Shown piece by piece: positions 11,383 through 19,743 of a stretch of 64,000 bases of DNA. The translations under genes were made by a program, and so were the position numbers. This DNA is from Streptomyces violaceusniger Tu 4113. Its GTDB lineage: Bacteria > Actinomycetota > Actinomycetes > Streptomycetales > Streptomycetaceae. The number at the start of each line of letters is the position of its first letter. The stretch's first letter is position 1. Below the pieces are notes generated by a model that saw only the letters and a list, made by a program, of their open reading frames with translations, was not told the origin of the DNA and ran no database searches. The stretch is from NCBI RefSeq assembly GCF_000147815.2, contig NC_015957.1, positions 992,001 to 1,056,000 of the forward strand. Direction: 5' to 3'.

Positions 11383-11955
11383 TTATGCGCGGGCCAGCCT
11401 GGCCGGGAGTGCGCCGGTGACGAGGGTGCTGAGGGCGGCGTCCAGGGTGGGGCCGAGGTACCAGTCTCCGGTGTGGTCGAGGCTGTAGACGCGGCCTTCC
11501 GCGTCGATGGTCAGCAGTGCCTGGCCGTCGGATTCTTCGCCCAGTGGGCAGATCTCGGTTTCGAGGGCGTGGCCCAGGTCGCCGAGGGTGCGGGCGAGGT
11601 GGAGGCCGTGCAGGGGGTCGATGCGGAAGGGGGTGGGGGCGATTTCGCGGCCCGCGCCGGGCGGCTGGATGTGGAGGCCGCCGAATTCCGCCCATGCCTC
11701 GACGGCGGCCGGGAAGACGGCGTGCCGGTGGCCTGCGGGGGAGGTGTGGGCGCGCAGGGTGTCGGCCCAGACTTCGGCGCGGTGCATGTCCCAGCGGCCG
11801 GGCTGCCAGCCGGCGTCGCGCAGGGCGGCGTCGACGGCGACGGAGAAGCGGGTGACGTCCAGGCGGTCGATGGGTTGTCGGGCCGGGCGTGTCGGCGGTG
11901 TCTGCGCCGCCCCCGGGGCCTGTGGTGCTTGTGGTGCCTGATGTGCCTGGTTCAT
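11383..11955 (-). CDS. SUKH-3 domain immunity protein
   Basis: 190 residues. After a Pro/Ala/Gln-rich leader of about 27 residues, the family pattern is visible: VTRFSVAVDAALRDAGWQPGR, FPAAVEAWAEFGGLHI, PFRIDP, and TIDAEGRVYSLDHTGDWYLG ending in ALSTLVTG. Known: SUKH (SMI1/KNR4-like) domains are the commonest immunity proteins against nuclease and deaminase toxins of polymorphic toxin systems. Its ATG overlaps the stop of the deaminase gene by four bases, so the two are translationally coupled, toxin-like gene first. It probably neutralises that deaminase (inference). Confidence 0.85.
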   Translation of the reverse strand: MNQAHQAPQAPQAPGAAQTPPTRPARQPIDRLDVTRFSVAVDAALRDAGWQPGRWDMHRAEVWADTLRAHTSPAGHRHAVFPAAVEAWAEFGGLHIQPPGAGREIAPTPFRIDPLHGLHLARTLGDLGHALETEICPLGEESDGQALLTIDAEGRVYSLDHTGDWYLGPTLDAALSTLVTGALPARLARA

Positions 11956-12473
11956 GTGGTCTCACCCACGATCCGTACGCCGAAGTGGGCCAGCAGCGCG
12001 GCGCAGGACAGGCAGGGCGGGGCGTAGCTGCCGTGCTGGGGGTCGCCCGCCTCCCGGATCCTGCGGGTGGTGAGCTTGGCCTGTTTGAGGGAGCGGCGGG
12101 CCTCACCCTGGGTGAGCGGTTTGCGGGAGGCGCGCTTGGAGCGGCCTGCTTCGACGTTGGCCAGGTGGCGGGAGAGCAGGATCGCCTCGGGGCAGCGGCC
12201 GGTGAAACGTTCGCGCTGGCCGCTGGCGAGTGCGTCGAGGAATTCCTGGACCAGTGGGTGGAGCGTCGGCGGCTGTTCGGCCTTGCCTCCGGTGCAGGTC
12301 AGCGTCTCGCCGCGGACGGACAGCGCGGCCGCGACGGCGGGCAGGATGCCGTCGCGGCGGCGGTGGAGCGGCGGCGGGCCGGCGTCGGGGTCGACGCTGC
12401 TCCATCTCAGCCGGGGGTCGCCGGCTGCGAGGGCGGCGCCGTCGCCGCCTCCGTTGCTCTGCGTGATGTGCAT
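11952..12473 (-). CDS. YwqJ-family nucleic-acid deaminase (toxin-like)
   Basis: 173 residues with a deaminase-fold signature: GRCPEAILLSRHLANVE (Cys-x-Glu, zinc ligand and proton shuttle) and APPCLSCAALLAHFGV (PCxxC zinc site), with the interposed R-x-x-x-G-D-P-x-H-G segment. Known: YwqJ-like deaminases are toxin modules of bacterial polymorphic systems, predicted to act on nucleic acids or nucleotides. Here the domain stands alone. There is no signal peptide, WXG100 or PT-type leader, so an intracellular role is likely (inference). It is coupled to the SUKH-3 gene and divergent from the WHH-SUKH gene. The start ATG at 12473 has GGAGGGA upstream. Confidence 0.8.
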   Translation of the reverse strand: MHITQSNGGGDGAALAAGDPRLRWSSVDPDAGPPPLHRRRDGILPAVAAALSVRGETLTCTGGKAEQPPTLHPLVQEFLDALASGQRERFTGRCPEAILLSRHLANVEAGRSKRASRKPLTQGEARRSLKQAKLTTRRIREAGDPQHGSYAPPCLSCAALLAHFGVRIVGETT

Positions 12474-12506
12474 GTGGTGGATCCCTCCCTGTGCAATCCC
12501 CCGGTT

Positions 12507-12522
12507 GCAATGATCAGATTGC
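12507..12522. promoter_or_regulatory. Inverted repeat between divergent deaminase and WHH-SUKH genes
   Basis: GCAAT-GATCAG-ATTGC lies in the 196-bp spacer between the two divergently transcribed toxin/immunity units. It is one of the few AT-richer spots there. Candidate operator; no consensus recognised. Confidence 0.35.
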
Positions 12523-12669
12523 CAAATCGCGTGGGCGCTGCGGTAGTCCGGGCCTGAACGACCTGGTCGGGGCGGAGGCCGTCATGAGGGGGGATGGCCG
12601 CCCGGTTCGGCCGGTTGCGTCACCGCATAGGCTGTGCCCAGTAGCCAGCATCAGCAGGGGGCAACCGCC

Positions 12670-13647
12670 ATGACGACAGGTCGGCTCGGGCAGCATGCCG
12701 CGCCACCGAACACGGCCTACGCCGGGCAGGTCGTGCACTTCCCGGATCCCGTCCGGGCCGCGCGCCACCCCAAGGGCGTCCAAGTGGACGAACAAGGCTT
12801 TCCGGACTTCTCGCCGTATGCGCGTGCGGCCGCCGAAATCGCCGAGCCCCCGGAGGGGTTCGGCGTCGACGAGCTTCGGCTGACGGACTATGTCTCGGCG
12901 AACGCGGCGCTGCACGCCACCGGTCATGAGCTGTGGAACGGGGCGTCGGCGGTGGCCACCCCGCACGGCTGGACCTGGCACCACGTGGTCGGCACCCGCC
13001 GGATGGAGCTGGTTCCGGTCGAGGTCAAGGCGCTGCTGCGGCATCACGGCGGCCTTGCGACGGCGCAGGTGGACCAGGAGAAGCGGGGCACCCGCCCGTT
13101 GCAGGAGACCCGGCCGATCCATGTGGGCCTGCCGCTGAGGGGCATTTCGGTCACCGAGGAGCAGGTGCTCGGTGTCGAGGAGGATCTGGGCTATCGGCTG
13201 CCCGAGTCGTATCGCGCCTTCCTCAAGGCGGCGGGCGGCTGCGCGCCGGTCGGCACGGCGCTGGACCCGGAGCTGGGGCTGCTGATCGACCAGCCGTTCT
13301 TCACGGTGCGCGATGAGGCGGCGGTCAATGACCTCGTCTATATCAACAAGTGTCTGCGGGACCACTTCACCAAGGACTATCTGGGCGTGGGCTTCGTCCA
13401 GGGCGGTGTGATCGCGGTCAAGGTGAAGGGTGACGCGATCGGCTCGGTGTGGTTCTGTGCGTACGACGATGCGCGGGACCGTGACGGCTGGACGGTCCAG
13501 GAGCGGGTGGGGCGGCTGTTGCTGCCGTGCGGCGACGACTTCGACGCCTTCCTGCTCCGGCTGGCGGGCAATCCGCCGGAGCTGGAGACCGTGGCGAACC
13601 TGATGGTGGACGGTGGATTCGCGTACGCCGTCCCGGTGGAGGGGTGA
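12670..13647 (+). CDS. WHH-type HNH/EndoVII nuclease domain fused to SUKH-1 (SMI1/KNR4) domain
   Basis: 325 residues. The N-terminal half follows the WHH-nuclease toxin plan: FPDFSPYA, a mid Asp and AN-A-L block, then GWTWHH (Trp103-His105), MELVP and RHHGG (His125/126). The C-terminal half (about residues 155-300) is an SMI1/KNR4 domain (LGYRLPESYRAFLKAAGG .. DYLGVGFVQGG .. DDFDAFLLRL). Known: WHH is a toxin nuclease and SUKH its immunity partner; here both are in one chain. The family's LVPxxxH histidine is Lys120, so the nuclease may be inactive or altered. The start ATG at 12670 has AGGGGGC upstream. The next gene follows after five bases. Confidence 0.8.
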   Translation: MTTGRLGQHAAPPNTAYAGQVVHFPDPVRAARHPKGVQVDEQGFPDFSPYARAAAEIAEPPEGFGVDELRLTDYVSANAALHATGHELWNGASAVATPHGWTWHHVVGTRRMELVPVEVKALLRHHGGLATAQVDQEKRGTRPLQETRPIHVGLPLRGISVTEEQVLGVEEDLGYRLPESYRAFLKAAGGCAPVGTALDPELGLLIDQPFFTVRDEAAVNDLVYINKCLRDHFTKDYLGVGFVQGGVIAVKVKGDAIGSVWFCAYDDARDRDGWTVQERVGRLLLPCGDDFDAFLLRLAGNPPELETVANLMVDGGFAYAVPVEG

Positions 13648-13652
13648 GCGCG

Positions 13653-16600
13653 ATGGTGACCTTCGCACAGGCGCAGGAGCGCGCGGAACTCTGGATCAAC
13701 GGCGATGTGCCGGCCTATCAGCAGCGCGAGGCGCGGGTTCGGGAGTTCGACCTGGGCTTCGTGGTCTGGGCCGAGGACCGGGCGGACGGGCCGGTCTCGG
13801 GCCGGGGGGCCGAGGGCACGCGGATCGTGATCGCCCGCGACAGCGGCGAGACCACGCTGTGGCCGGGGCTGCCGGTGGGTGAGGTGATCCGCCGTTACGA
13901 GGAGCGGTACGGCACGACCGACGGCTCCCGTGACGAGTCCACCACTGGCCGACAAGAGCGCATCGACTTGAACGCGACGTCCTTCCTGCTCACTCCGCCG
14001 GAGTGGCTGCAGGAGGCGGCGGACGCGATGAGCAGCCGGTCCGAGGGGCCGGCGGACCTTCCCGGGCAGCGGCCGGGGGCGGAGCCGGGCGGGGGCGCGC
14101 CCGATGCGTCCGCGCCCGTATCGACCCCTTCCGTTCCTTCGGCTTCTCCTGCTCCTTCGGCTTCTCCTGCTCCTTCCGCCGCTTCGGCTGCTTTGCCTCC
14201 GGAGAACGGCTGGCCGTCGGCCGGTGGGCCGGGGGCCGGGCCCGGGGTGTCGGCACCCAGGATCTCGGGCGAGGACGACTGGCCGTCGGACGGCGGGGTA
14301 CGGAGCGCCGCGCCGGACGCGCCGCACGGCGCGCCGGGTGCGCCGCCCGTTCCGGGGCCGCCTGCTGCGCCTGGGCCCGTTCCGGGTGCGCCTGTTCCTG
14401 GCGGGCCTGTTCCGGGTGCGCCGCAGGGGCGGGGCGGGGTCGTGGACGACTGGCCGTCCGACGGTGTCGCGCGCCCGCTCGCGGCCGGCTCGCAGCAGGA
14501 CGCCCGGCCCGGCCAGGGTGTCCCGTCCGGCGGTGAGGGCTGGCAGGGCGCGCCGCCTCCGCCCGGTGGGGCGGGCCCCGGTGGGGCGGCCCCCGGTGGG
14601 GCGAGCCCGTGGGCCCCGCCCGCGCCGGACGCCGGTACGTCCTCCTCGGGGGGCCGGTCCGGCAACGCGGCCACGCCAGGCGACAGTACGCCGTGGGCCG
14701 GTACGGACATCAGGGGCGACGACGACCGCTCGGTCGCCCCGCCCGCCACGGTCTTCGCGCCGCCGCTCGCGGGCTCCGACGACGAGGACACTCCGCCGCC
14801 GGGTGTACGGCCCGACGCCAAGACCGAGTTGATGTCCGGCGGCAGCTCGCTGCCGCCCACGGCCATCGCCCCGTCCCTCGACTTCCCGGCGCAGCAGGGC
14901 GGCTCCGGTGCCGCTCCGGGTGCCGGCCCCGGAGCCAACCCGGGTGACATCGCGGACGCCGCCACCCGCAAGGCGGGCGGCGGTGCGATGCCTCCGCCGC
15001 CCGGTGTGCCGGGGGCGCCCGGTGCCCGGCCGGGTGCGGACTCCACGCCTCCGCCGCCGTCCGGGCCCGGTGCCCCCGGCGCTCCGGCCGGGGGATACGT
15101 ACCGACGCAACTGGTCTCGCAGCTCGGCCCCGACGGCCCCGGTGGCGGCCCGCAGCCACCCGGCCCTCCCGGTGCTCCCGGTGCTCCCGGTGGGCAGGGC
15201 GGTGGGCAGACGCCGCCTCCGCCGGGTGCGCCCGGTAGGCCCGGCGGCGGGGTGCACGCTGCCGCGACGATGCTCGCGGGCGGTCCGGGTATGCCCGGCC
15301 AGACGCCGCCCCCGGGTGCCCCGCAGCCGCCCGGCCCCCCCGGTCCTCCCGGCCCCCCTGGTCCTCCCGGGGTGCCTGGTGCCGGTCAGACGCCGCCCCC
15401 CGGTGCGCACGGTGCCGGTCAGACGCCGCCTCCGCCGGGTGCGCCCGGTACGCCCGGCGGCGGGGTGCATGCTGCCGCGACGATGCTCGCGGGCGGTCCG
15501 GGTACGCCCGGTCAGATCCCGCCCCCCGGTGCCCCGCAGCCGCCCGGCATGCCAGGCGCTCCGGGGCAGGGTGCTCCATCCGGCCCGCAGCCGCCCGGCC
15601 CACCCGGTGTCCCCGGTGCGGGTGGTCCGCAGACGCCGCCGCCCCCGCCGGGCGCGGCCGGGTCGCCGTATCCGGGTGGACCGGGCGCGCCGGGTGCTCC
15701 CGGTATGCCGCCGCCCGCCGGCGCTCAGGTCCAGGGCCTGGCCCCGCCGCCCGGCACGCCCGCGCCGGGCACGCCCGCTCCGGGTATGCCCGCGCCCGGC
15801 ACACCTGCCCCAGGCATGCCCGCCCCGGGTACGCCAGCTCCCGGCACGCCCGTGCCGGGTATGGGGTCGCAGCCCGGCTATGCGTATCCGCCGCCGCCCC
15901 CCGGCCAGCCGACCGTGGGTCCGGGCTATATGGCGGTGCTGCGCTACCGCGCGCAGGACGGTTCGGAGCAGCAGCTCATCCGCCGTTCGGCGCCCGGGAC
16001 GCCGCATCCGGAGTGGCAGATCCTGCATGAGCTGCGGGCGATGAACGTGCCGCCGCAGCAGGTGCTGGAGCTGCATACCGAGTTGGAGTCCTGTGATCTG
16101 CCCGGTGGTTACTGTGCCCGGATGATCCGGGAGAGCTGGCCGCAGGTGCGGATCAGTCACACCGCTCCGTACGGCCGTGATCATGCGACCCGGCAGCAGG
16201 GTGTGCGTCATCTGCTGGCGCACCAGGGCGAGCTGCACCAGGTGGCGGACGGCCCGGCCCGTCCGGCGCCGAACCGGGTGCCGCTGCCGCATCCCAGCCA
16301 GGTGCAGCCGATTCCGCCGGTGCCGCCGGAGGGGCTGGCGCATGAGCTGGGCCAGGCGTTCGGGCCGCAGGGCATCGTCCGCTTCGACCAGCGTGCGGTG
16401 TCGCGGATGGGCGTTCCGGAAGTGGTGGCGCAGACGCTGGTGTGGGCGGGGCTGCCGCTGGACTTCGGTCCGTTCTTCTGGGCGCAGGCGCAGGCGGGCC
16501 GCCCGGTGCCGACGCTGGCGGAGCTGGCGGCGGAGCGTGGGGTGCAGTCCGCGTCGGACGCGGGTTCGTACCTGGTCATGGGCAATGACTTCGGCCGTCA

Positions 16601-16886
16601 GCTCTGTGTGCAGTACGGCACGGCGAACATCGTGGCGGTGCCGCTGGAGGCGACGCCCCAGCCGACGCCGCCACAGTTCGTGAACTCCGGGCTGCCGGAG
16701 TTCGTGCGCTGTATGGCGCTGCTGGGCCGGATGTGGCGGCTGCGGTACGGGCTGACGCCGGACCAGGCGGGCCGGTGGACGGTGGACTTCCAGGCGCAGC
16801 TTGCGGGTCTGGATCCGGCGGCGTTGTCGGCTCCGGACAACTGGTGGGCGGTGCTGCTGGAGCAGATGTGGGACGGTCTGTTGTAG
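13653..16886 (+). CDS. Large fusion: N-terminal immunity-like domain, collagen-like linker, deaminase, SUKH-4
   Basis: 1077 residues. Residues 1-90 (TFAQAQERAELWINGDVP .. REFDLGFVVWAEDR) resemble the YrhB-like immunity module. Residues about 145-755 are a Gly/Pro/Ala-rich linker with collagen-like GPPGPPGPP runs and repeated Thr-hydrophobic islands. Residues about 757-850 form a deaminase of the XOO_2897 kind: HPEW (about 784), ESC (about 811), YC (about 819) and SHTAPYG. Residues about 880-1077 are SUKH-4 (QGIVRFDQRAVSRMG .. DNWWAVLLEQMWDG). Toxin-like and immunity domains thus share one chain, and the zinc and catalytic residues look intact. No signal peptide. ATG at 13653 has GGAGGGG about nine bases upstream. 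Confidence 0.82.
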   Translation: MVTFAQAQERAELWINGDVPAYQQREARVREFDLGFVVWAEDRADGPVSGRGAEGTRIVIARDSGETTLWPGLPVGEVIRRYEERYGTTDGSRDESTTGRQERIDLNATSFLLTPPEWLQEAADAMSSRSEGPADLPGQRPGAEPGGGAPDASAPVSTPSVPSASPAPSASPAPSAASAALPPENGWPSAGGPGAGPGVSAPRISGEDDWPSDGGVRSAAPDAPHGAPGAPPVPGPPAAPGPVPGAPVPGGPVPGAPQGRGGVVDDWPSDGVARPLAAGSQQDARPGQGVPSGGEGWQGAPPPPGGAGPGGAAPGGASPWAPPAPDAGTSSSGGRSGNAATPGDSTPWAGTDIRGDDDRSVAPPATVFAPPLAGSDDEDTPPPGVRPDAKTELMSGGSSLPPTAIAPSLDFPAQQGGSGAAPGAGPGANPGDIADAATRKAGGGAMPPPPGVPGAPGARPGADSTPPPPSGPGAPGAPAGGYVPTQLVSQLGPDGPGGGPQPPGPPGAPGAPGGQGGGQTPPPPGAPGRPGGGVHAAATMLAGGPGMPGQTPPPGAPQPPGPPGPPGPPGPPGVPGAGQTPPPGAHGAGQTPPPPGAPGTPGGGVHAAATMLAGGPGTPGQIPPPGAPQPPGMPGAPGQGAPSGPQPPGPPGVPGAGGPQTPPPPPGAAGSPYPGGPGAPGAPGMPPPAGAQVQGLAPPPGTPAPGTPAPGMPAPGTPAPGMPAPGTPAPGTPVPGMGSQPGYAYPPPPPGQPTVGPGYMAVLRYRAQDGSEQQLIRRSAPGTPHPEWQILHELRAMNVPPQQVLELHTELESCDLPGGYCARMIRESWPQVRISHTAPYGRDHATRQQGVRHLLAHQGELHQVADGPARPAPNRVPLPHPSQVQPIPPVPPEGLAHELGQAFGPQGIVRFDQRAVSRMGVPEVVAQTLVWAGLPLDFGPFFWAQAQAGRPVPTLAELAAERGVQSASDAGSYLVMGNDFGRQLCVQYGTANIVAVPLEATPQPTPPQFVNSGLPEFVRCMALLGRMWRLRYGLTPDQAGRWTVDFQAQLAGLDPAALSAPDNWWAVLLEQMWDGLL
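15207..15518 (+). repeat. Direct repeat inside the collagen-like linker
   Basis: A block of about 99 bp at 15207 recurs at 15420 (offset 213) with about five mismatches. It encodes TPPPPGAPG-PGGGVHAAAT followed by MLAGG. Between the copies lies the longest GPP run. These are in-frame expansions of the linker. Confidence 0.8.
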
Positions 16887-16931
16887 GTCCGTCCGCGCGG
16901 CTGTGACCGCGTGCACTGTAGGAACGCCGAT

Positions 16932-16969
16932 CGAGGCGCCCGACCCCCGTGACGGGGGCGGGCGCCTCG
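16932..16969 (+). terminator. Terminator after the SUKH-4 gene
   Basis: CGAGGCGCCCG (16932-16942) pairs with CGGGCGCCTCG (16959-16969), and CCCCCG/CGGGGG extends the stem around a short loop, 45 bp past the stop. Confidence 0.8.
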
Positions 16970-17097
16970 TCGTTGTTGTCACCGGCGGCGGTCCCGGCCG
17001 GAGATTTGGGCGGAGTGTCGCGTTATGGGGGATGAGAGGCCATCTATAAAGATGTGCGCCGAAGCGCGTTGCATACCGGACAAAAGGGGTTCCAAGG

Positions 17098-18021
17098 ATG
17101 GGCGCATCGGTGTCACGTCAGGGCTTCACCATCGTCGGCGGACGGGGCCGTGGCTACCGGCCCGCGCAGGTCGACCACTATGTGGCGGAGCTGTCCGAAG
17201 CACGGGACGCGGCGTGGGAGCGCGCCGCGCGCCTCACCGTGCTGGCCAATGAGCTGTCAGCCGAGGCGGAGCGGCTGCGCGAGGTGATCGCCCAACTGGC
17301 CCCCCAGACGTATGAGTCGCTCGGCGACCGGGCCCAGCTCATCCTCATGGCGGCCGAGGAGGAGGTCGTCTGTCTGCGGGCGGCGGCCGAGGCGTCGGCG
17401 CAGGAGGAGTGGGAGGCGGCGCAGGCCGTGGCCCGTACGGTGCGGGACGCGGCTCGTGACGAGGCCGAGCGGGTCCGGGAGGCCGCCGAGGTGGCGGCGC
17501 GCGCGACCTTGGAGTCGGGCCAGGTGGATGTGGACGAGCTGCGGGCCGTCTCGCGTCAGGACGCCAAGGAGTGGCGGACCCAGGCGCTGGCGGAGCTGAA
17601 GGAGATGCGGCAGCGCGCCGCCGGGATCCTGGCCGAGCAGGAGCGGGAGCACGTCGAGCGGTGGGAGGCGGCGGGCCGTGAACTGGCCGAGCGGGACCAC
17701 GCGATGGCGGCCCGGCTGGCCCAGTTGGAGGAGTACGCCCAGGCGACGCTCGCCGACGCCAAGCGGGAGTACGGGATGGCCGAGCAGACCGCGCGGCTGC
17801 GGCAGGAGGACGCGCAGGCGCAGGCGGCGGAGATCATCGCCCAGGCGCGGGCCCGCGAGGAGCGCCTGGCGCGGGAGACGGAGCGGACGCTGCGCGAGCA
17901 TGTGGAGCGGCGTGAGGAGCTCAAGGCGCATCTGGAGCATGTGCGTGGCAGTCTGGCGGCGCTGACCGGTAGGTCGGTGGCGGCGGAGGACGCTGCGGCG
18001 GCGCCGCGCCCCGAGTCCTGA
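17098..18021 (+). CDS. DivIVA/FilP-like coiled-coil cytoskeletal protein
   Basis: 307 residues, Glu/Ala/Arg-rich and helical throughout. A short N-terminal module (FTIVGGRGRGYRPAQVDHYVAEL) matches the DivIVA-type membrane-targeting start. Coiled coil follows from about residue 30 to 290 with few breaks. Known: such proteins (often annotated cellulose-binding protein) are Streptomyces polar-growth or cytoskeleton components related to Scy/FilP. The exact member cannot be assigned here. It is monocistronic after a terminator; ATG at 17098 follows AAGG and AAAAGGGG. Its final codons begin a tandem repeat that continues past the stop. Confidence 0.75.
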   Translation: MGASVSRQGFTIVGGRGRGYRPAQVDHYVAELSEARDAAWERAARLTVLANELSAEAERLREVIAQLAPQTYESLGDRAQLILMAAEEEVVCLRAAAEASAQEEWEAAQAVARTVRDAARDEAERVREAAEVAARATLESGQVDVDELRAVSRQDAKEWRTQALAELKEMRQRAAGILAEQEREHVERWEAAGRELAERDHAMAARLAQLEEYAQATLADAKREYGMAEQTARLRQEDAQAQAAEIIAQARAREERLARETERTLREHVERREELKAHLEHVRGSLAALTGRSVAAEDAAAAPRPES

Positions 18022-18081
18022 GCGCACTGCCGCGCCCCGAGTTCCTGAGCGCATCGCCGCGCTCCGAGTCCTGAGCGCATC
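18003..18081. repeat. 26-27 bp tandem repeat spanning a stop codon
   Basis: Three copies of GCCGCGCCCCGAGTCCTGAG plus GCGCATC start at 18003, 18029 and 18056 with single-base differences. Copy 1 contains the stop TGA (18019-18021) of the coiled-coil gene. Confidence 0.85.
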
Positions 18082-18156
18082 GCCGGGCCGCGGGCATGCG
18101 ACCGCCGACGGGGGAGCGGATGCCGCCCGGTCCCGGCTCCGTCCAGTCCGACCGCG

Positions 18157-19743
18157 TCAGGATTCCGTCTCGGCCTCGGCTTCGGTACGGACCGGGAAGC
18201 GGCGCGGGGCGAGGAACACCAGTACCAGCAGCGCGAGCAGCGCGGCGGTCGCCGAGCCCAGGTAGACGTGGTCGACGGCGGTGTCCACGGCCCGCCGCAG
18301 ATAGTCGGCCGCCTGGTCGGTGAGGGTGCCGGGGTGTTCCAGGGCGCGGGAGACCGAGTCCAGGTCGTCGGGCAGTCCCGGCCGGATGGCGTCGGGGGCT
18401 GCGGTGAGCCGGGAGGCCAGGGTCGCGTTGGCGACGGCCCCGAAGAGCGCCGCCCCGAGGCTCTGGCCGACCTGGCGGCAGAAGAGGATCGAGGCGGTGG
18501 CGGTGCCGCGTTCGGCCCATCCCACGGACGACTGCACTCCGATGATCAGCGGCAGTTGGAAGAGCCCGAGGGCGCCCCCGAGCAGCAGCATGATCAGCGC
18601 GGGCTGCCAGGCGGCGCCGGGGTAGGGGAGGAGGGGGAAGGCGGCCAGGATCAGTGTGGCGGCGGCCATGCCGGTGATGGCGCAGCGCCGGAAGCCGACG
18701 CGGTTGTAGACGCGGCTGCTGAGCGCGGCCGCGATCGGCCAGCTCAGCGTCATCGTGGAGAGCACGAAACCGGCCGGTATGGGTCCGAGTCCCAGCACCG
18801 ACTGGGCGTAGGTGGGCAGAAAGACGGTCGGGGCGATCATCAGCAGGCCGAGTGCGGCGAAGGCGAGGTTGACGGCCGAGATGGTGCGGCGGCGCCAGAC
18901 CCAGCCGGGGATGAGCGGTTCGGCGGCGTGCCGTTCGATCCATACGGTGGCCGCGGCGCATATGGCGGCGCCGCCGAGCATGGTGAGTGACGGGGCGGAC
19001 AGCCAGTCCCAGGCCACTCCGCCCTGGACGAGGGCGGTCAGCAGCAGTCCGCCGGTGAGGAAGACGCCGAGTGCCCCGGCCCAGTCGATCCTGGGGCGGC
19101 CTTCCCGGCGCCGTCCCGGTTCGTGCAGATGGCGGGTGATGAGGAGGAACGCCAGGGCGCCGACCGGCAGGTTGATGAGGAAGATCCAGCGCCAGTCGGC
19201 GTATCCGGCGAGCACGCCGCCGATCGCGGGGCCCGCCACCGAGGAGAGCGCCCAGACGGAGGAGAGCCTGGCCTGTATCTTCGGGCGCTCCTTGAGCGGG
19301 TAGAGGTCGGCGGCGACGACCTGGATGGTGCCCTGGAGTGCCCCGCCGCCCAGTCCCTGGACGATCCGGAAGGCGATGAGGGACGTCATGTTCCAGGCGG
19401 CGGCGCACAGCAGTGAGCCGATGAGGAAGACGACGATGCCCGCGAGCAGGATGGGTTTGCGGCCGAAGGTGTCGGAGAGCTTTCCGTACAGCGGCAGGGA
19501 GACGGTGACGGCGAGCAGATAGCCGGAGAAGAGCCAGGAGAAGACGGAGAAGCCGCCGAGGTCGCCGACGATCTGCGGTACGGCGGTGGAGATGATGGTC
19601 GCGTCGAGCGCGGCCAGCGCCATGCCGAGCATGAGGGCGGCGGCGACGGGGCGGCGGCCGCGGCGGGTGGGGGTGCCGGGGTGCGGCTGGGGTGCGGGGG
19701 GTCTGGGGTCGGCGTCCATCGGCCGTCGTGCGGTGCCGCCCAC
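18157..19743 (-). CDS. MFS drug exporter, 14-TMS DHA2 (EmrB/QacA) family
   Basis: 528 residues with about 14 hydrophobic segments. Motif A-like GKLSDTFGRKP and the motif C region SVAGPAIGGVLAG identify a proton-driven DHA2 exporter. LDATIISTAVPQI is the typical first-helix D1 motif. The substrate is unknown. The start GTG at 19743 is chosen because AAGGGAG lies nine bases upstream; ATG at 19719 is an alternative, and frames open to 19842 lack a ribosome site. The N-terminal leader is Pro/Arg-rich. No regulator of TetR or MarR type adjoins it. Confidence 0.9.
   Translation of the reverse strand: MGGTARRPMDADPRPPAPQPHPGTPTRRGRRPVAAALMLGMALAALDATIISTAVPQIVGDLGGFSVFSWLFSGYLLAVTVSLPLYGKLSDTFGRKPILLAGIVVFLIGSLLCAAAWNMTSLIAFRIVQGLGGGALQGTIQVVAADLYPLKERPKIQARLSSVWALSSVAGPAIGGVLAGYADWRWIFLINLPVGALAFLLITRHLHEPGRRREGRPRIDWAGALGVFLTGGLLLTALVQGGVAWDWLSAPSLTMLGGAAICAAATVWIERHAAEPLIPGWVWRRRTISAVNLAFAALGLLMIAPTVFLPTYAQSVLGLGPIPAGFVLSTMTLSWPIAAALSSRVYNRVGFRRCAITGMAAATLILAAFPLLPYPGAAWQPALIMLLLGGALGLFQLPLIIGVQSSVGWAERGTATASILFCRQVGQSLGAALFGAVANATLASRLTAAPDAIRPGLPDDLDSVSRALEHPGTLTDQAADYLRRAVDTAVDHVYLGSATAALLALLVLVFLAPRRFPVRTEAEAETES

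Noticed and set aside
14150..15900. True secreted collagen-like surface protein
   Set aside because: No signal peptide or anchor. The Gly-Pro runs are interrupted and lie between intracellular-type domains.
13377..16982. 1201-residue Arg/Gly/Thr-rich frame antisense to the SUKH-4 gene
   Set aside because: Low-complexity mirror of the Pro/Gly linker codons, with no ribosome site.
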